The notes beneath the pieces are model-generated. The model was not told the origin of the DNA. It did not search any database and saw nothing but the letters and a program-made list of their open reading frames with translations. A DNA stretch of 64,000 nt from positions 186,001-250,000 of the forward strand of contig MPNC01000005.1 of the NCBI GenBank assembly GCA_002238825.1, written 5' to 3'. The stretch's first letter is position 1; each line of letters starts with the position of its first letter. Shown here piece after piece: positions 47,860 through 56,938 of the stretch. A program made the position numbers and the translations under genes. The stretch comes from SAR202 cluster bacterium bin87. Lineage in GTDB: Bacteria; Chloroflexota; Dehalococcoidia; Lucifugimonadales; UBA3495.

Positions 47860-47931
47860 CCGCTCATCCTGAGCCTGTCGAAGGATGCTGCCCTTGCAGG
47901 AGTCGTGGTTCGACAAGCTCACCATGAGCGG
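47860..47931. repeat. Short inverted-repeat element (CTCATCCTGAGCCTGTCGAAGGATG type)
   Basis: CCGCTCATCCTGAGCCTGTCGAAGG ... GGTTCGACAAGCTCACCATGAGCGG. Confidence 0.7.
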
Positions 47932-47964
47932 GAGGACGGACTTTGCACAGGCCCTGGCGATGGG

Positions 47965-48390
47965 TCAGCTGCCGGACCAACCGGTGACACGCTCGGGGAT
48001 GATGCGGATCACCGGGTTGCCGTCGAGAGGCATGTTTCGATATTGAGGATACTTTTCGCGCAGTTTGGCGATGGCCGCCGGCGGTTCGGGCCCGTGTTCG
48101 ACCAGTTCCGCCTTCCCCTGGACCAGCAGATACCAGAGCCGGGTCCAGTCCTCGTCGTAATGGTCGATGACCAGCGAGACCTGCGGATTGGACAGTATGT
48201 TGCGCACGCGGCGCAGGCCAGTGAGGCTCCCGCGCTTGGGTTTGGCGTCGAGAACCGAGTAGATGTGCCGGCCGTCATAAGCGAAGCAGACCGGGATGAC
48301 GTGAGGCCGGCCATTGCCGTCGGCGGTGGCCAGGTGCCCCACCGGGGTTTCGGACAGGCGCGCCGCCTGCTGCGGGGTCAGGCTAACCAC
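47965..48390 (-). CDS. Pyridoxamine 5'-phosphate oxidase-like (PPOX/F420-type) protein
   Basis: LSETPVGHLATADGNGRPHVIPVCFAYDGRHIYSVLDAKPKRG; start inferred. Confidence 0.8.
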   Translation of the reverse strand: MVSLTPQQAARLSETPVGHLATADGNGRPHVIPVCFAYDGRHIYSVLDAKPKRGSLTGLRRVRNILSNPQVSLVIDHYDEDWTRLWYLLVQGKAELVEHGPEPPAAIAKLREKYPQYRNMPLDGNPVIRIIPERVTGWSGS

Positions 48391-49975
48391 CAGTTGCCTC
48401 CGGGTTGCGCAGGCCCGCGATGATGCGGGGGATGCGATCCAGCAGGTCGCTGGCGATGACTCCGGCGCTGCCGGATTCGGAGCGCACCTGCTCTGCTGCC
48501 GTGCCGTGGAGGAACCCGCCCAGACGCGCGGCGTCATATGGAGCGAGACCCTGGGCCATCAGCCCGCCGATGATGCCGGTTAGCACGTCACCGGTACCGC
48601 CGGCCGCCAGCGCCGGATTGGCGAAGGGAAGGATGCAGCCTGGTCCTTCCGGTGAAGCGACTATGCTGTGGGCTCCCTTGAGCAGCACCGTCTGGCGCCA
48701 GTCCGCCGCCGATTTGCTGGCGGCGCCGATGCGATCAGTCTGCACCTGCGGGGTCGACATCCCGGTAAGGGTTGCCATCTCACCCGGATGTGGCGTGAGC
48801 ACGGCGGAAGCGCGCAAGCGGTACTCCCAGTTGAGGCAGCGGGAAAGGTTGTTCAATCCGTCAGCGTCAATGACCACCGGCAGCAACGGCGCATCTCCGC
48901 CTCTCAACAGGAGACGAGCCATCAGGGTTGTGGTACCGGTCGACCAACCCATACCACAGCCCACGGCCAGCGCCGAGAAGTTGTCGATCCGCTGCCGTAT
49001 CACGTCGGCGGCGGAAGGATCGATGCGTCCGTCGGCGTCTTCAGGGAGGGGTAGGTGGATGGTTTCCGTGAGTCGGGAGGCGGCGACGCGATACACCGAT
49101 TCGGGGGCCGCGAGGGTCACGAGGCCGGCGCCGGCGCGGTGAGCGCCCCGGGCGGCCAGCACAGCGGCGCCGACAAAATTGCGAGAACCCGCGACGATCA
49201 ACAGATGGCCGAAGGTTCCCTTGTGCGCGGTCAGGGGCCGGGCGGGAAGCAGGGCGCGGGCCGACTCTGAGTTCATCCACTCGGTGGGCAGATCAGCGTT
49301 GGCCGCGGCGGAAACCTCGGCCGGCAGGCCGATGCCAAGCACGGTTATGCGTCCGGCGAAGCCAGCCCCCGGGAAATTCGCGATGCCGTACTTGGGGTGG
49401 CAGAGAGCGAGGGTTTCGTCGGCGATGATTGTGCGCGGGTCAGCGTCTCCGGTGTCGGGGTTGACGCCGGTGGGTAGATCCACGGCGATGACGGGGAGAG
49501 CCGGCCGACCCGAACGGATTTCGTTGACCAGAGACGTCACATCTCCAACGAGGCCGTCCAGGGGACGATAGCGGCCGGCCCCAAGGATTGCGTCGACGAC
49601 CGAGTCGCAACGGCGCAGCAAATCGCCCAGGTTGGACAGTCCGTCATCGTCGGCCGCATCGTGCACCGCGATACCGTAGGCGAGGGCATCGGTCATCTTC
49701 GGATCATCCGCCGGGCGTCCGCGCACGATGTAGCAGAACACATCGGCGCCCCAGCGGGCCAGGTGCCGGGCGAGGACGAGGCCATCCGCGCCATTGTTGC
49801 CGGGTCCGACCAGGACGACGATTCGGCGGCCGGCGGCTCCGCCCATGCGCTGCCGTGTGCTGTGGGCGCAGGCCAAACCGGCGTTTTCCATCAGCGTGTC
49901 GGTGCTCACGCCGGCAGATTCTGAGGCGCCCTCGAGAGCCTGCATCTCGGCGACGGTGACGACCTTGACGGTCAT
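48383..49975 (-). CDS. nnr: Bifunctional NAD(P)H-hydrate epimerase/ADP-dependent dehydratase
   Basis: VLVGPGNNGADGLVLARHLARWGADV; HKGTFGHLLIVAGSRNFVGAAVLAARGAHRAGAGLVT; LAAGGTGDVLTGIIGGLMAQG. Confidence 0.93.
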   Translation of the reverse strand: MTVKVVTVAEMQALEGASESAGVSTDTLMENAGLACAHSTRQRMGGAAGRRIVVLVGPGNNGADGLVLARHLARWGADVFCYIVRGRPADDPKMTDALAYGIAVHDAADDDGLSNLGDLLRRCDSVVDAILGAGRYRPLDGLVGDVTSLVNEIRSGRPALPVIAVDLPTGVNPDTGDADPRTIIADETLALCHPKYGIANFPGAGFAGRITVLGIGLPAEVSAAANADLPTEWMNSESARALLPARPLTAHKGTFGHLLIVAGSRNFVGAAVLAARGAHRAGAGLVTLAAPESVYRVAASRLTETIHLPLPEDADGRIDPSAADVIRQRIDNFSALAVGCGMGWSTGTTTLMARLLLRGGDAPLLPVVIDADGLNNLSRCLNWEYRLRASAVLTPHPGEMATLTGMSTPQVQTDRIGAASKSAADWRQTVLLKGAHSIVASPEGPGCILPFANPALAAGGTGDVLTGIIGGLMAQGLAPYDAARLGGFLHGTAAEQVRSESGSAGVIASDLLDRIPRIIAGLRNPEATGG

Positions 49976-49981
49976 GGCGTG

Positions 49982-50416
49982 TCAACCGGCAAGGGGAGCA
50001 AGATCGTCGCCCCAGAGCGTTGCTCTAGCGGCTTCCACGGATTCCGGGGTGTCAGGGCGCAACGCGACCGCAACGACCATGGCAAACCCGCGGGAATGGG
50101 ACAGGCTGATGGCAATTTCAGTGACGCCCAACCGCTCGGCGCGACGGCGGGCCCGACCGTGGAGCCGCGCGCTCGGGGCGCCGCTGGGAGCCCGGACTAC
50201 CTCGACATCGCGCCAGCCGACGCCACGAAAACCGGTGCCCAGGGACTTCATCACGGCCTCTTTCGCCGCGAAACGCGCCGCCAGGTTGGGCGCGCGACCG
50301 CGGCAATAGGCGATTTCCCCAGGGGTGAAAACGCGACGCAGGAACCGGTCTCCATAGCGCTCCAGGACACTGGCCACGCGATCGATCTCTATGAAGTCAA
50401 CACCGGTGGAGAGCAT
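49982..50416 (-). CDS. acpS: Holo-[acyl-carrier-protein] synthase
   Basis: STGVDFIEIDRVASVLERYGDRFLRRVFTPGEIAYC; LAARFAAKEAVMKSLGTG. Confidence 0.92.
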   Translation of the reverse strand: MLSTGVDFIEIDRVASVLERYGDRFLRRVFTPGEIAYCRGRAPNLAARFAAKEAVMKSLGTGFRGVGWRDVEVVRAPSGAPSARLHGRARRRAERLGVTEIAISLSHSRGFAMVVAVALRPDTPESVEAARATLWGDDLAPLAG

Positions 50417-50439
50417 GGGCGATCAGCGACCCGGCTGGA

Positions 50440-51318
50440 TCAATCTCCGTCGTGGCCCCCGATGTGCAGGTCGCCGAGGATGTGGGAAACCGAGTAGGTC
50501 CGATTGAGGACGTAAAAATGGATGCCCGGCACGCCATTGGCCCATAGGTCATCGGCCTGGCGGGTGGCATGTTCGATGCCGATTTCGCGCACGGCTCGAT
50601 TGTCTTCGGAGAAGCGCTCCAGCCGAGCGTCCAGTTGCGACGGGATCGTTGCCCCGCAGAGCGAGGTGAAGCGCCGGATCTGCGGAGTGCTCAAGATGGG
50701 CAGCACGCCGGGGATGATGGGGATGGTAATCCCGGCGGCCGCGGCGCGGTCCAGCAGCTCGTAGAAGTAACTGTTGTCGTAAAAGAGCTGGGTGATGAGA
50801 AAATCCGCGCCGAGGTCCTGCTTGAGGCGGGCGTACGCGATGTCCGAATCCAGGCTGCTCGATTCGGTGTGACCTTCCGGGTAACAGGCCCCGGCGATGC
50901 CGAAGTCGAAATTGGCGCGTATGTGCTCGATCAGTTCGGTAGCATGGGCGAATTCGTCCCCGCTGGGCGGTTCATCTTCGGATCCCGGGGGACGATCGCC
51001 ACGGAGGGCGATGACATTATCGATGCCGGCCGCCTGGAGGCGCTGGAGCACACCGTGAACTTCTTCCCGTCCCTGGGCAACGCAGGTCAGGTGGGCCATT
51101 ACTTCCATGTCACCGCGCTGCTTGAGGCTCATGGTGATCTCTTCCGTAAAGGCCCTCGTGCCCCCTCCGGCCCCGTAGGTGACGGACACAAAGTCAGGGG
51201 AGAATCGCTGGAGGCGATTGGCGACGTCGACGACGCCGGGGACGCCATCGGCTTCCCGCGGCGGGAAGAATTCGAAGGAAATGGTTCTCCGGTTGCAGAG
51301 GATGTCTTTGATTTTCAA
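50440..51318 (-). CDS. metF: Methylenetetrahydrofolate reductase
   Basis: TISFEFFPPREADG; DFVSVTYGAGGGTR; VIALRGDRP; LGADFLITQLFYDNSYF. Confidence 0.93.
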   Translation of the reverse strand: MKIKDILCNRRTISFEFFPPREADGVPGVVDVANRLQRFSPDFVSVTYGAGGGTRAFTEEITMSLKQRGDMEVMAHLTCVAQGREEVHGVLQRLQAAGIDNVIALRGDRPPGSEDEPPSGDEFAHATELIEHIRANFDFGIAGACYPEGHTESSSLDSDIAYARLKQDLGADFLITQLFYDNSYFYELLDRAAAAGITIPIIPGVLPILSTPQIRRFTSLCGATIPSQLDARLERFSEDNRAVREIGIEHATRQADDLWANGVPGIHFYVLNRTYSVSHILGDLHIGGHDGD

Positions 51319-51410
51319 TCCAATAAATCCAAAACGGCCAACCTAGACATAGGCAGCAATGACATAGGCAGCGATAGTGCAGTGATGGGAAACGCTACGG
51401 CGGCGAAGCA

Positions 51411-52190
51411 TCAGAATTCGGGATTTCGCTTTTCCTTGAACGCCTGGATCCCCTCACGCGGATGGCTCGACGTGGCGAACACATGGGTAAAGGTCGCGCC
51501 TTCCAAGGCGACGCCATCCTTGAGGGGGAGGTCCTGGCTCCGCCGGGCCAGGGATTTCATCAGACTCAAACCCACGCGGCTCTTGGCGCGCAGGCCTTCG
51601 AGAATGGATTCCAGCTCATCCTCGAGGTATTCCGGAGGAGCGGAGCGGAGCGCCAGGCCCCACTCGACGGCTTCTCTGCCGGACAGCCACCGACCGGTGG
51701 TCAGCAGCTCCATGGCGCGGGGCATGCCGACTCGTCGCGGCAGGCGCTGGGTGGAGCCGCCACCCGGGATCAACCCGAAGTTGGCGTGCTGGTCACCGAT
51801 ACGCGCGTCCTCGGCGACGACGGCCATGTCACAGGCCATCATCAACTCCATCCCGCCGGCCAGAGCGTAGCCATGCACCACGGCGACGGTCGGGACGGGC
51901 ATTGCCTCCAGGGCGAAGAACGCGTCGTTGAGGGCGGTCACGTAGTCTGGCAACAGGGACAGGTCGTCGAATACCTGGTCGAAGTACAGCAGGTCGGCGC
52001 CGGCGCAAAAGCCGCGACCCTCGCCGCGAACGACCATTACCTTGACGGAAGGATCATCGCTGACGGCGGCGACAGCGTCGGAAAACTCGGCGATCAGATC
52101 CGGGTTGAGCGCATTGAGTGCGTCCGGGCGGTTGAGGCAGAGCGTGGCGACGCGGTCTCCCACCGAAAGCGTAATATTGCTATACTCCAT
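51411..52190 (-). CDS. Enoyl-CoA hydratase/isomerase family protein
   Basis: RPDALNALNPDLIAEFSDAV; VVRGEGRGFCAGADL; ALAGGMELMMACDMAVVAEDARIG. Confidence 0.9.
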   Translation of the reverse strand: MEYSNITLSVGDRVATLCLNRPDALNALNPDLIAEFSDAVAAVSDDPSVKVMVVRGEGRGFCAGADLLYFDQVFDDLSLLPDYVTALNDAFFALEAMPVPTVAVVHGYALAGGMELMMACDMAVVAEDARIGDQHANFGLIPGGGSTQRLPRRVGMPRAMELLTTGRWLSGREAVEWGLALRSAPPEYLEDELESILEGLRAKSRVGLSLMKSLARRSQDLPLKDGVALEGATFTHVFATSSHPREGIQAFKEKRNPEF

Positions 52191-52264
52191 TCGATCTCCT
52201 GCCTCAGCGTTCCGGTTCCCAGAACCATCAGTGCCCATACTATACCAGACCTATTATCACGTCA

Positions 52265-52579
52265 TTGATGACCCAGCCGGCCACAGCCCACTTGCGGGTA
52301 AGGGTGCAACCCAATGCCTCCCGGGCGGAGATCGCAGGCTGGTATGACGGCGCGCTGCGGGTGCGGACCACCGCTTCCCCGGTTAGGGGCCAAGCCAATC
52401 GGGCAGTGGCGGAGATGCTGGCGCGTGCCATGGGCATCCCCCAGTCCGGTGTTAGCGTGGTGCGGGGCCGCGGCGCCCGGGAAAAGATTATGGAAATAGT
52501 CGGTATCGACGATTCGGAAATGCTGCGCCGCCTGGATGAGTCGATGGCATACCATAAACGGGCGGCGGCGCCCTGCTGA
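52265..52579 (+). CDS. DUF167 (YggU-type) protein
   Basis: AHLRVRVQPNASRAEIAGWYDGALRVRTTASPVRGQANRAVAEMLARAMGIP. Confidence 0.85.
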   Translation: MMTQPATAHLRVRVQPNASRAEIAGWYDGALRVRTTASPVRGQANRAVAEMLARAMGIPQSGVSVVRGRGAREKIMEIVGIDDSEMLRRLDESMAYHKRAAAPC

Positions 52580-52613
52580 CAACAGACAGGTTTGCCAGAA
52601 CACGGAGCGACCC

Positions 52614-53093
52614 ATGCAAGACAACTTTCGGAACTTCAGCTGGATTTTGCCCGGCGCGCTGGCGGGAGCCATGGGGCCGACGGAACGCCGCCACCTCATC
52701 TATCTTGAGCTCAACGACGTCACCGCCATCGTGCGGATGGAAGAGCAGACCATTTCGGGCGAGCCGTGGGGCTTCTACGAATTGTTCGAACCGGTGCCAG
52801 ATTTCGAAGCTCCGTCAGTGGAGCAGATCGACCGCATCGTCACCTTTGCGGAGCAGCAGATAGAGACCTGGGAACGGCCCACCGTGGTGACATGCGCCGC
52901 CGGTATCGGCCGGACGGGAACGATCCTCGCGTCCTACCTGGTCAACACCGGTTGGGAACCCGATGAGGCGATCGACTACATTCGGCAACTGCGCCCGGGA
53001 TCGATCCAGACCGCATCCCAGGAAGAGGCGGTACGACAGTACGCGGTGTTTGTGAAGGACCGCAACGACAACATGCCCCGCCGGTACCGGTGA
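52614..53093 (+). CDS. Dual-specificity/tyrosine phosphatase-like protein
   Basis: VTCAAGIGRTGTILASYLVNTGWEPDEAIDYIRQLRPGSIQT (CX5R). Confidence 0.87.
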   Translation: MQDNFRNFSWILPGALAGAMGPTERRHLIYLELNDVTAIVRMEEQTISGEPWGFYELFEPVPDFEAPSVEQIDRIVTFAEQQIETWERPTVVTCAAGIGRTGTILASYLVNTGWEPDEAIDYIRQLRPGSIQTASQEEAVRQYAVFVKDRNDNMPRRYR

Positions 53094-53128
53094 CCCTCCA
53101 GGCGGCTGCCGGCTTACGCATAAAAAAC

Positions 53129-53155
53129 GGGGTCCGCGTTCTGAACGCGGACCCC
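53129..53155. terminator. Intergenic terminator hairpin between convergent genes
   Basis: GGGGTCCGCGTT-ctg-AACGCGGACCCC, 12-bp perfect arms. Confidence 0.75.
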
Positions 53156-53182
53156 ATTCAAGTCAACCGCTACGGCCACGGA

Positions 53183-53422
53183 TTACGCCGCCAGCAACTC
53201 GTCGGATTCCGGCGCAGTGGGTAGATTACCCGGGCCGGCCTGAGTCATCGGGGCGGGATCCGCGGGGATTTCCCGGCTGCACTGCAGGCACTGGCGGTAA
53301 TCGCCGTAGATGTCGCGGACCTGGCGTACGTCGCCGCCGCAATGGGGGCAGCAGCCCAGGTCCATGCGCCGCCGGCGTACGCCCAGAACAGAGCCTTCCC
53401 GGTTCAGTGTGGTCTCCATCAT
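53183..53422 (-). CDS. Small zinc-ribbon protein A
   Basis: CCPHCGGDVRQVRDIYGDYRQCLQCSREI (two CxxC pairs). Confidence 0.7.
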   Translation of the reverse strand: MMETTLNREGSVLGVRRRRMDLGCCPHCGGDVRQVRDIYGDYRQCLQCSREIPADPAPMTQAGPGNLPTAPESDELLAA

Positions 53423-53537
53423 CTCATCTCCTTGACTCAACGGCCCGTGGTGGCCAGCGGTCGCAGGTATGCGTACTCGTTTGCAGGTGGTTCGGTGCCC
53501 GGTTGTCGCTACGGTCGAGATGCGGTTTTAAAAGGTT

Positions 53538-53565
53538 GCGGCCTCGGAGCCAAGTCCGAGGCCGC
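53538..53565 (-). terminator. Terminator-like hairpin downstream of zinc-ribbon protein B
   Basis: GCGGCCTCGGA-6 nt-TCCGAGGCCGC, 11-bp perfect stem, then AACCTTTT on the minus strand. Confidence 0.65.
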
Positions 53566-53596
53566 TGCCAACGGTTGCTTGTGCTCAGGGTTTGGA

Positions 53597-53815
53597 TCAG
53601 ACCGTGATCTTCTCGCGATGGTGGTTCGGATTCGACGGCATGTCCATGGTTGCCATGGTGGTGGCTGGCGCCGGGCTGGTGGCCACGCGTCGGATTTCGC
53701 GGCCGCACTGGGCGCACTGGTGGTAGACTCCGAAGGTATCCCTCATACGGCAAATGTCGCCGCCACAGCGAGGGCATGCCTTGAGCTTCAAAGAATTGCG
53801 GGTTAGGGTCTGCAT
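53597..53815 (-). CDS. Small zinc-ribbon protein B, paralog of A
   Basis: ACPRCGGDICRMRDTFGVYHQCAQCGREI. Confidence 0.7.
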   Translation of the reverse strand: MQTLTRNSLKLKACPRCGGDICRMRDTFGVYHQCAQCGREIRRVATSPAPATTMATMDMPSNPNHHREKITV

Positions 53816-53974
53816 TTCTCCATCCTGTTCGCGATTTTCGCCGTTGTCGTTGCGGCGGGTTGTCAGTTTGCGATTTCAGTTTACCGCTACTGTATTACCG
53901 GAGTGTTACGGTAAACCAGTCATTAGCGGCTGAATTAGAATATCAGGTTACGGTTTTCGTAACAAGGGGGTTTT

Positions 53975-54463
53975 ATGGCCAATTTTGGCGAACCGTTGGA
54001 GATTCCGCCGGAAATCATGGATGCTGTTTTCCGACAGGCGCGGGATTCATACCCGGCGGAATGTTGCGGATGGCTCAGCGGCCCGGCCAGCGGATTCTCG
54101 GTCAGTGCCATCAGGCCAGTCCTCAACGACCAGGCGTCGGGCAACCATCCCACCGCGGCGGAGCGCACTGCCGAATCAGCGTACGTTTTCAGCACCGCCG
54201 ACCTCCTGGACCTGAACAACAGCCTGGATTCGGACAACCCGGCCCGCATCATCTACCACTCCCATCCCAACGGCCGGGCCTATCTGTCGGAAACGGACCG
54301 GACGGTGGCGACCAGCCCGTGGGGGGACGGACCCGCCTATCCTGTACAGCAACTGGTGGTGGGAATCGATGCGGAGCGCGTGGTCGAAGCCGCGCTGTTC
54401 GACTGGGATTACGACGCCGGGGAGTTCGTGGAACTTCTGCGGCTTGCCGGAGCTGATATCTAG
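53975..54463 (+). CDS. JAB/MPN (M67 family) metallopeptidase-like protein
   Basis: SYPAECCGWLSG; IIYHSHPNGRAYLSETD (JAMM motif HxHxxxxxxxxxxD). Confidence 0.85.
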   Translation: MANFGEPLEIPPEIMDAVFRQARDSYPAECCGWLSGPASGFSVSAIRPVLNDQASGNHPTAAERTAESAYVFSTADLLDLNNSLDSDNPARIIYHSHPNGRAYLSETDRTVATSPWGDGPAYPVQQLVVGIDAERVVEAALFDWDYDAGEFVELLRLAGADI

Positions 54464-55473
54464 TGCGACGGTGCGCCCAGCAGGGCGACCCAAACCGCCC
54501 CGCCGATGGTGACCAACAGCATGAGCGCCAGGCCGCCCATTATCAGCGGTTGGGGTAAATTTCGACCCCAAAGCAGCACGCCACCCCAAATGATCAACCC
54601 AAGAGCGATCACTCCGGCGATGTAGTGTTCGGGATCAGCAGTGTTCACCACCACGCCCTTGCGGTAGAAGAAATCAGCGTACGCCAAAATCGTGATGTTA
54701 AAGACGCAACTGCCGTAGACTCCGGCGAACCCCAAGTCGGCCGCCCCAAGGCGCGCAGCGGCGAATGTAGCCGATATTTCGGGCATGCTGGTAACCAGGG
54801 CCACGGCCAATATGCCGAGTACGCCGGAGGATACACCGGTCACGTGGGCGATGCGGTCAACGCTCTGGGCCAGCAGCACTCCTGAAACGATGACGCCCAA
54901 CGACACCAGGATGAACATGATCCAGGCGCGTCGTAGCGTGATGCCGCTTTCGCCGCCGCCCTCGTCATTAGCGGCGGATGGGCGCCTGTTGTACACGATC
55001 CACATGCCGACCAGGTAGGCAACCAGGATGATGATGGAAGACAGCCCGACCTGCCAAACATGCACGCCTGAGTTAGCGAACATGGCGACCACCGCGAGTC
55101 CCGTGAGGACGGCGGCAAGCAATATGAGATAACCCTGCTCGGGCGCCACCCGTTGCAAAAATCGCTTGCCGCCAAAAAGCAGTGCCACCATACCCAGCGT
55201 GAGTATATTGAACATGTTGGAGCCGAGCACGTCGCCCAGGGCCAGCTGTGGGTTATCGATGCGCACCGCAGTGATATTGTTCGACACCTCCGGCAGGGAG
55301 GTTGCCAACGCCACCAGGATGCTCCCAACGAACAGACGGCCCCAACCCGTCAGCGACGCCAGCGCGTCTCCATACTTGGCGAGGTAGCCGCCAAGAAAAA
55401 CCACCGCAACCGCGCTGGCCAAAAATATGGCAACGGCGACGGTAAGGCCGACGCCGGAAAGAACATTCAGCAC
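54460..55473 (-). CDS. Sodium/calcium exchanger family protein
   Basis: VGSILVALATSLPEVSNNITAVRIDNPQLALGDVLGSNMFNI; LAVALVTSMPEISATFAAARLGAADLGFAGVYGSCVFNI. Confidence 0.9.
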   Translation of the reverse strand: MLNVLSGVGLTVAVAIFLASAVAVVFLGGYLAKYGDALASLTGWGRLFVGSILVALATSLPEVSNNITAVRIDNPQLALGDVLGSNMFNILTLGMVALLFGGKRFLQRVAPEQGYLILLAAVLTGLAVVAMFANSGVHVWQVGLSSIIILVAYLVGMWIVYNRRPSAANDEGGGESGITLRRAWIMFILVSLGVIVSGVLLAQSVDRIAHVTGVSSGVLGILAVALVTSMPEISATFAAARLGAADLGFAGVYGSCVFNITILAYADFFYRKGVVVNTADPEHYIAGVIALGLIIWGGVLLWGRNLPQPLIMGGLALMLLVTIGGAVWVALLGAPSH

Positions 55474-55492
55474 GGTTGATGCGCTGGATGCC

Positions 55493-56585
55493 CTAGGCGA
55501 TCGCGTTGACGATCAGGTCGCCCATCCGAGTGGTCGCCGTTGCCGTGTCGCCTGGAGTGGCGATATCGGCTGTGCGGTAACCCTGCTCCAGCACGGTCTG
55601 CACGGCTCGCTCGATGGCTGCGGCTTCCTCGGTGAGGCCTAACGAGTAGCGAAGCATCATGGCCGCGCTGAGGATGGACCCGCAGGGGTTGGCGATACCC
55701 TGACCGGCGATGTCTGGAGCGGTGCCGTGAATGGGCTCGTAGAAGCCTGGCGTGCGCGCGCCGGCCTGAGGGACGCCCGACAGGCTGGCCGAGGGCAGCA
55801 GTCCCATGGAGGCGGCCAGGATCGCAGCTTCGTCGGTGAGGATGTCACCAAACGTATTTTCAGCGACGATCACGTCGTAGCTGGCCGGCCGCAGGACGAT
55901 CTGCATGGCGCAGGCGTCGACGAGAGCATGCTCGAGCTCGACTTCCGGATATTCACCGGCCAGACGCGTGGCGGTGGCCCGCCAGAGGCGCGAAGTCTCC
56001 AGCACGTTGGCCTTGTCCACCGAGGTCAGCTTGCCGCGACGCCCACGAGCCAACTCGAACCCAACCCGAAGCACCCGCTCGATTTCCGATTCCGAGTAGC
56101 GCATGGTGTCTACGCCGACGATGCCCTGAGGCGTTTCGGTACGACCCTTTGGCTGAGCGTAGTAGAGGCCGCCGGTCAGTTCGCGGACCACCACCATGTC
56201 CACCCCCTCCAGCACGTGGGGTTTCAGCACGCTGGAGTCGGTGAGTTGTGGATAGACTTTGACGGGGCGGATGTTGGCGAAAACGTTGAGGTGCGCGCGC
56301 AGTGCGAGCAGGCCATCCTCCGGCCGCGTGGGAGCGGAAGGGTCGTCCCATTTTGGTCCGCCCACCGCGCCGAACAGGACTGCATCGGCGGACGTGGCCA
56401 GATCGCGAACGCCATCGGTCAACGGCGTGCCGTGTTTGTCGATGGATATGCCGCCGACGTCACCATACTCGAGGATGAAGTTGTGCCCGAAGGCGCGGCC
56501 CACGGCCTGCATGGTCTTGACGCCCTCAGCGGTGACCTCGGGTCCGATACCGTCGCCGCCGAGCACCGCGATATTGAAATCCATT
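55493..56585 (-). CDS. leuB: 3-isopropylmalate dehydrogenase
   Basis: MDFNIAVLGGDGIGPEVTAEGVKTMQAVG; GAVGGPKWDD; VVRELTGGLYYAQPKG; GSAPDIAGQGIANP-like. Confidence 0.93.
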
Positions 56586-56659
56586 CTGCCAACGGCTCCC
56601 GTCGATAATACGTCCCCGTCAGCCGGGCCTGAAATCCAGGCAAGCGCGGGGCGACCGGT

Positions 56660-56688
56660 AGTATAGCCTATGGGTAATCGGTCATCAA
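56660..56688 (-). promoter_or_regulatory. Probable leuB promoter
   Basis: Minus strand TTGATG-N17-TATACT (RC of catcaa 56683-56688 and agtata 56660-56665). Confidence 0.5.
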
Positions 56689-56938
56689 ATCGGAGCGTAG
56701 AAACGAGAGGCGCCGAGTGAGCGGACCCGGCCCCCAGTTGACCTCGGTTTGATGAGGACCCCGTCAGCATCTGGCCGGTGCGCCGTGCGTGGACATTGCG
56801 ATGCTCGGAAGTCGTGAGGTGGGCGAGGATTTCGCGCGCATCGCGTTGACACGCCGGGGTGCACACTTTAAACTGCGAGCATCAGCCAAACCTGCGCTGG
56901 CGCGTTTTGTCGCGCCTGAATATGGAGGCCCATCCGCG

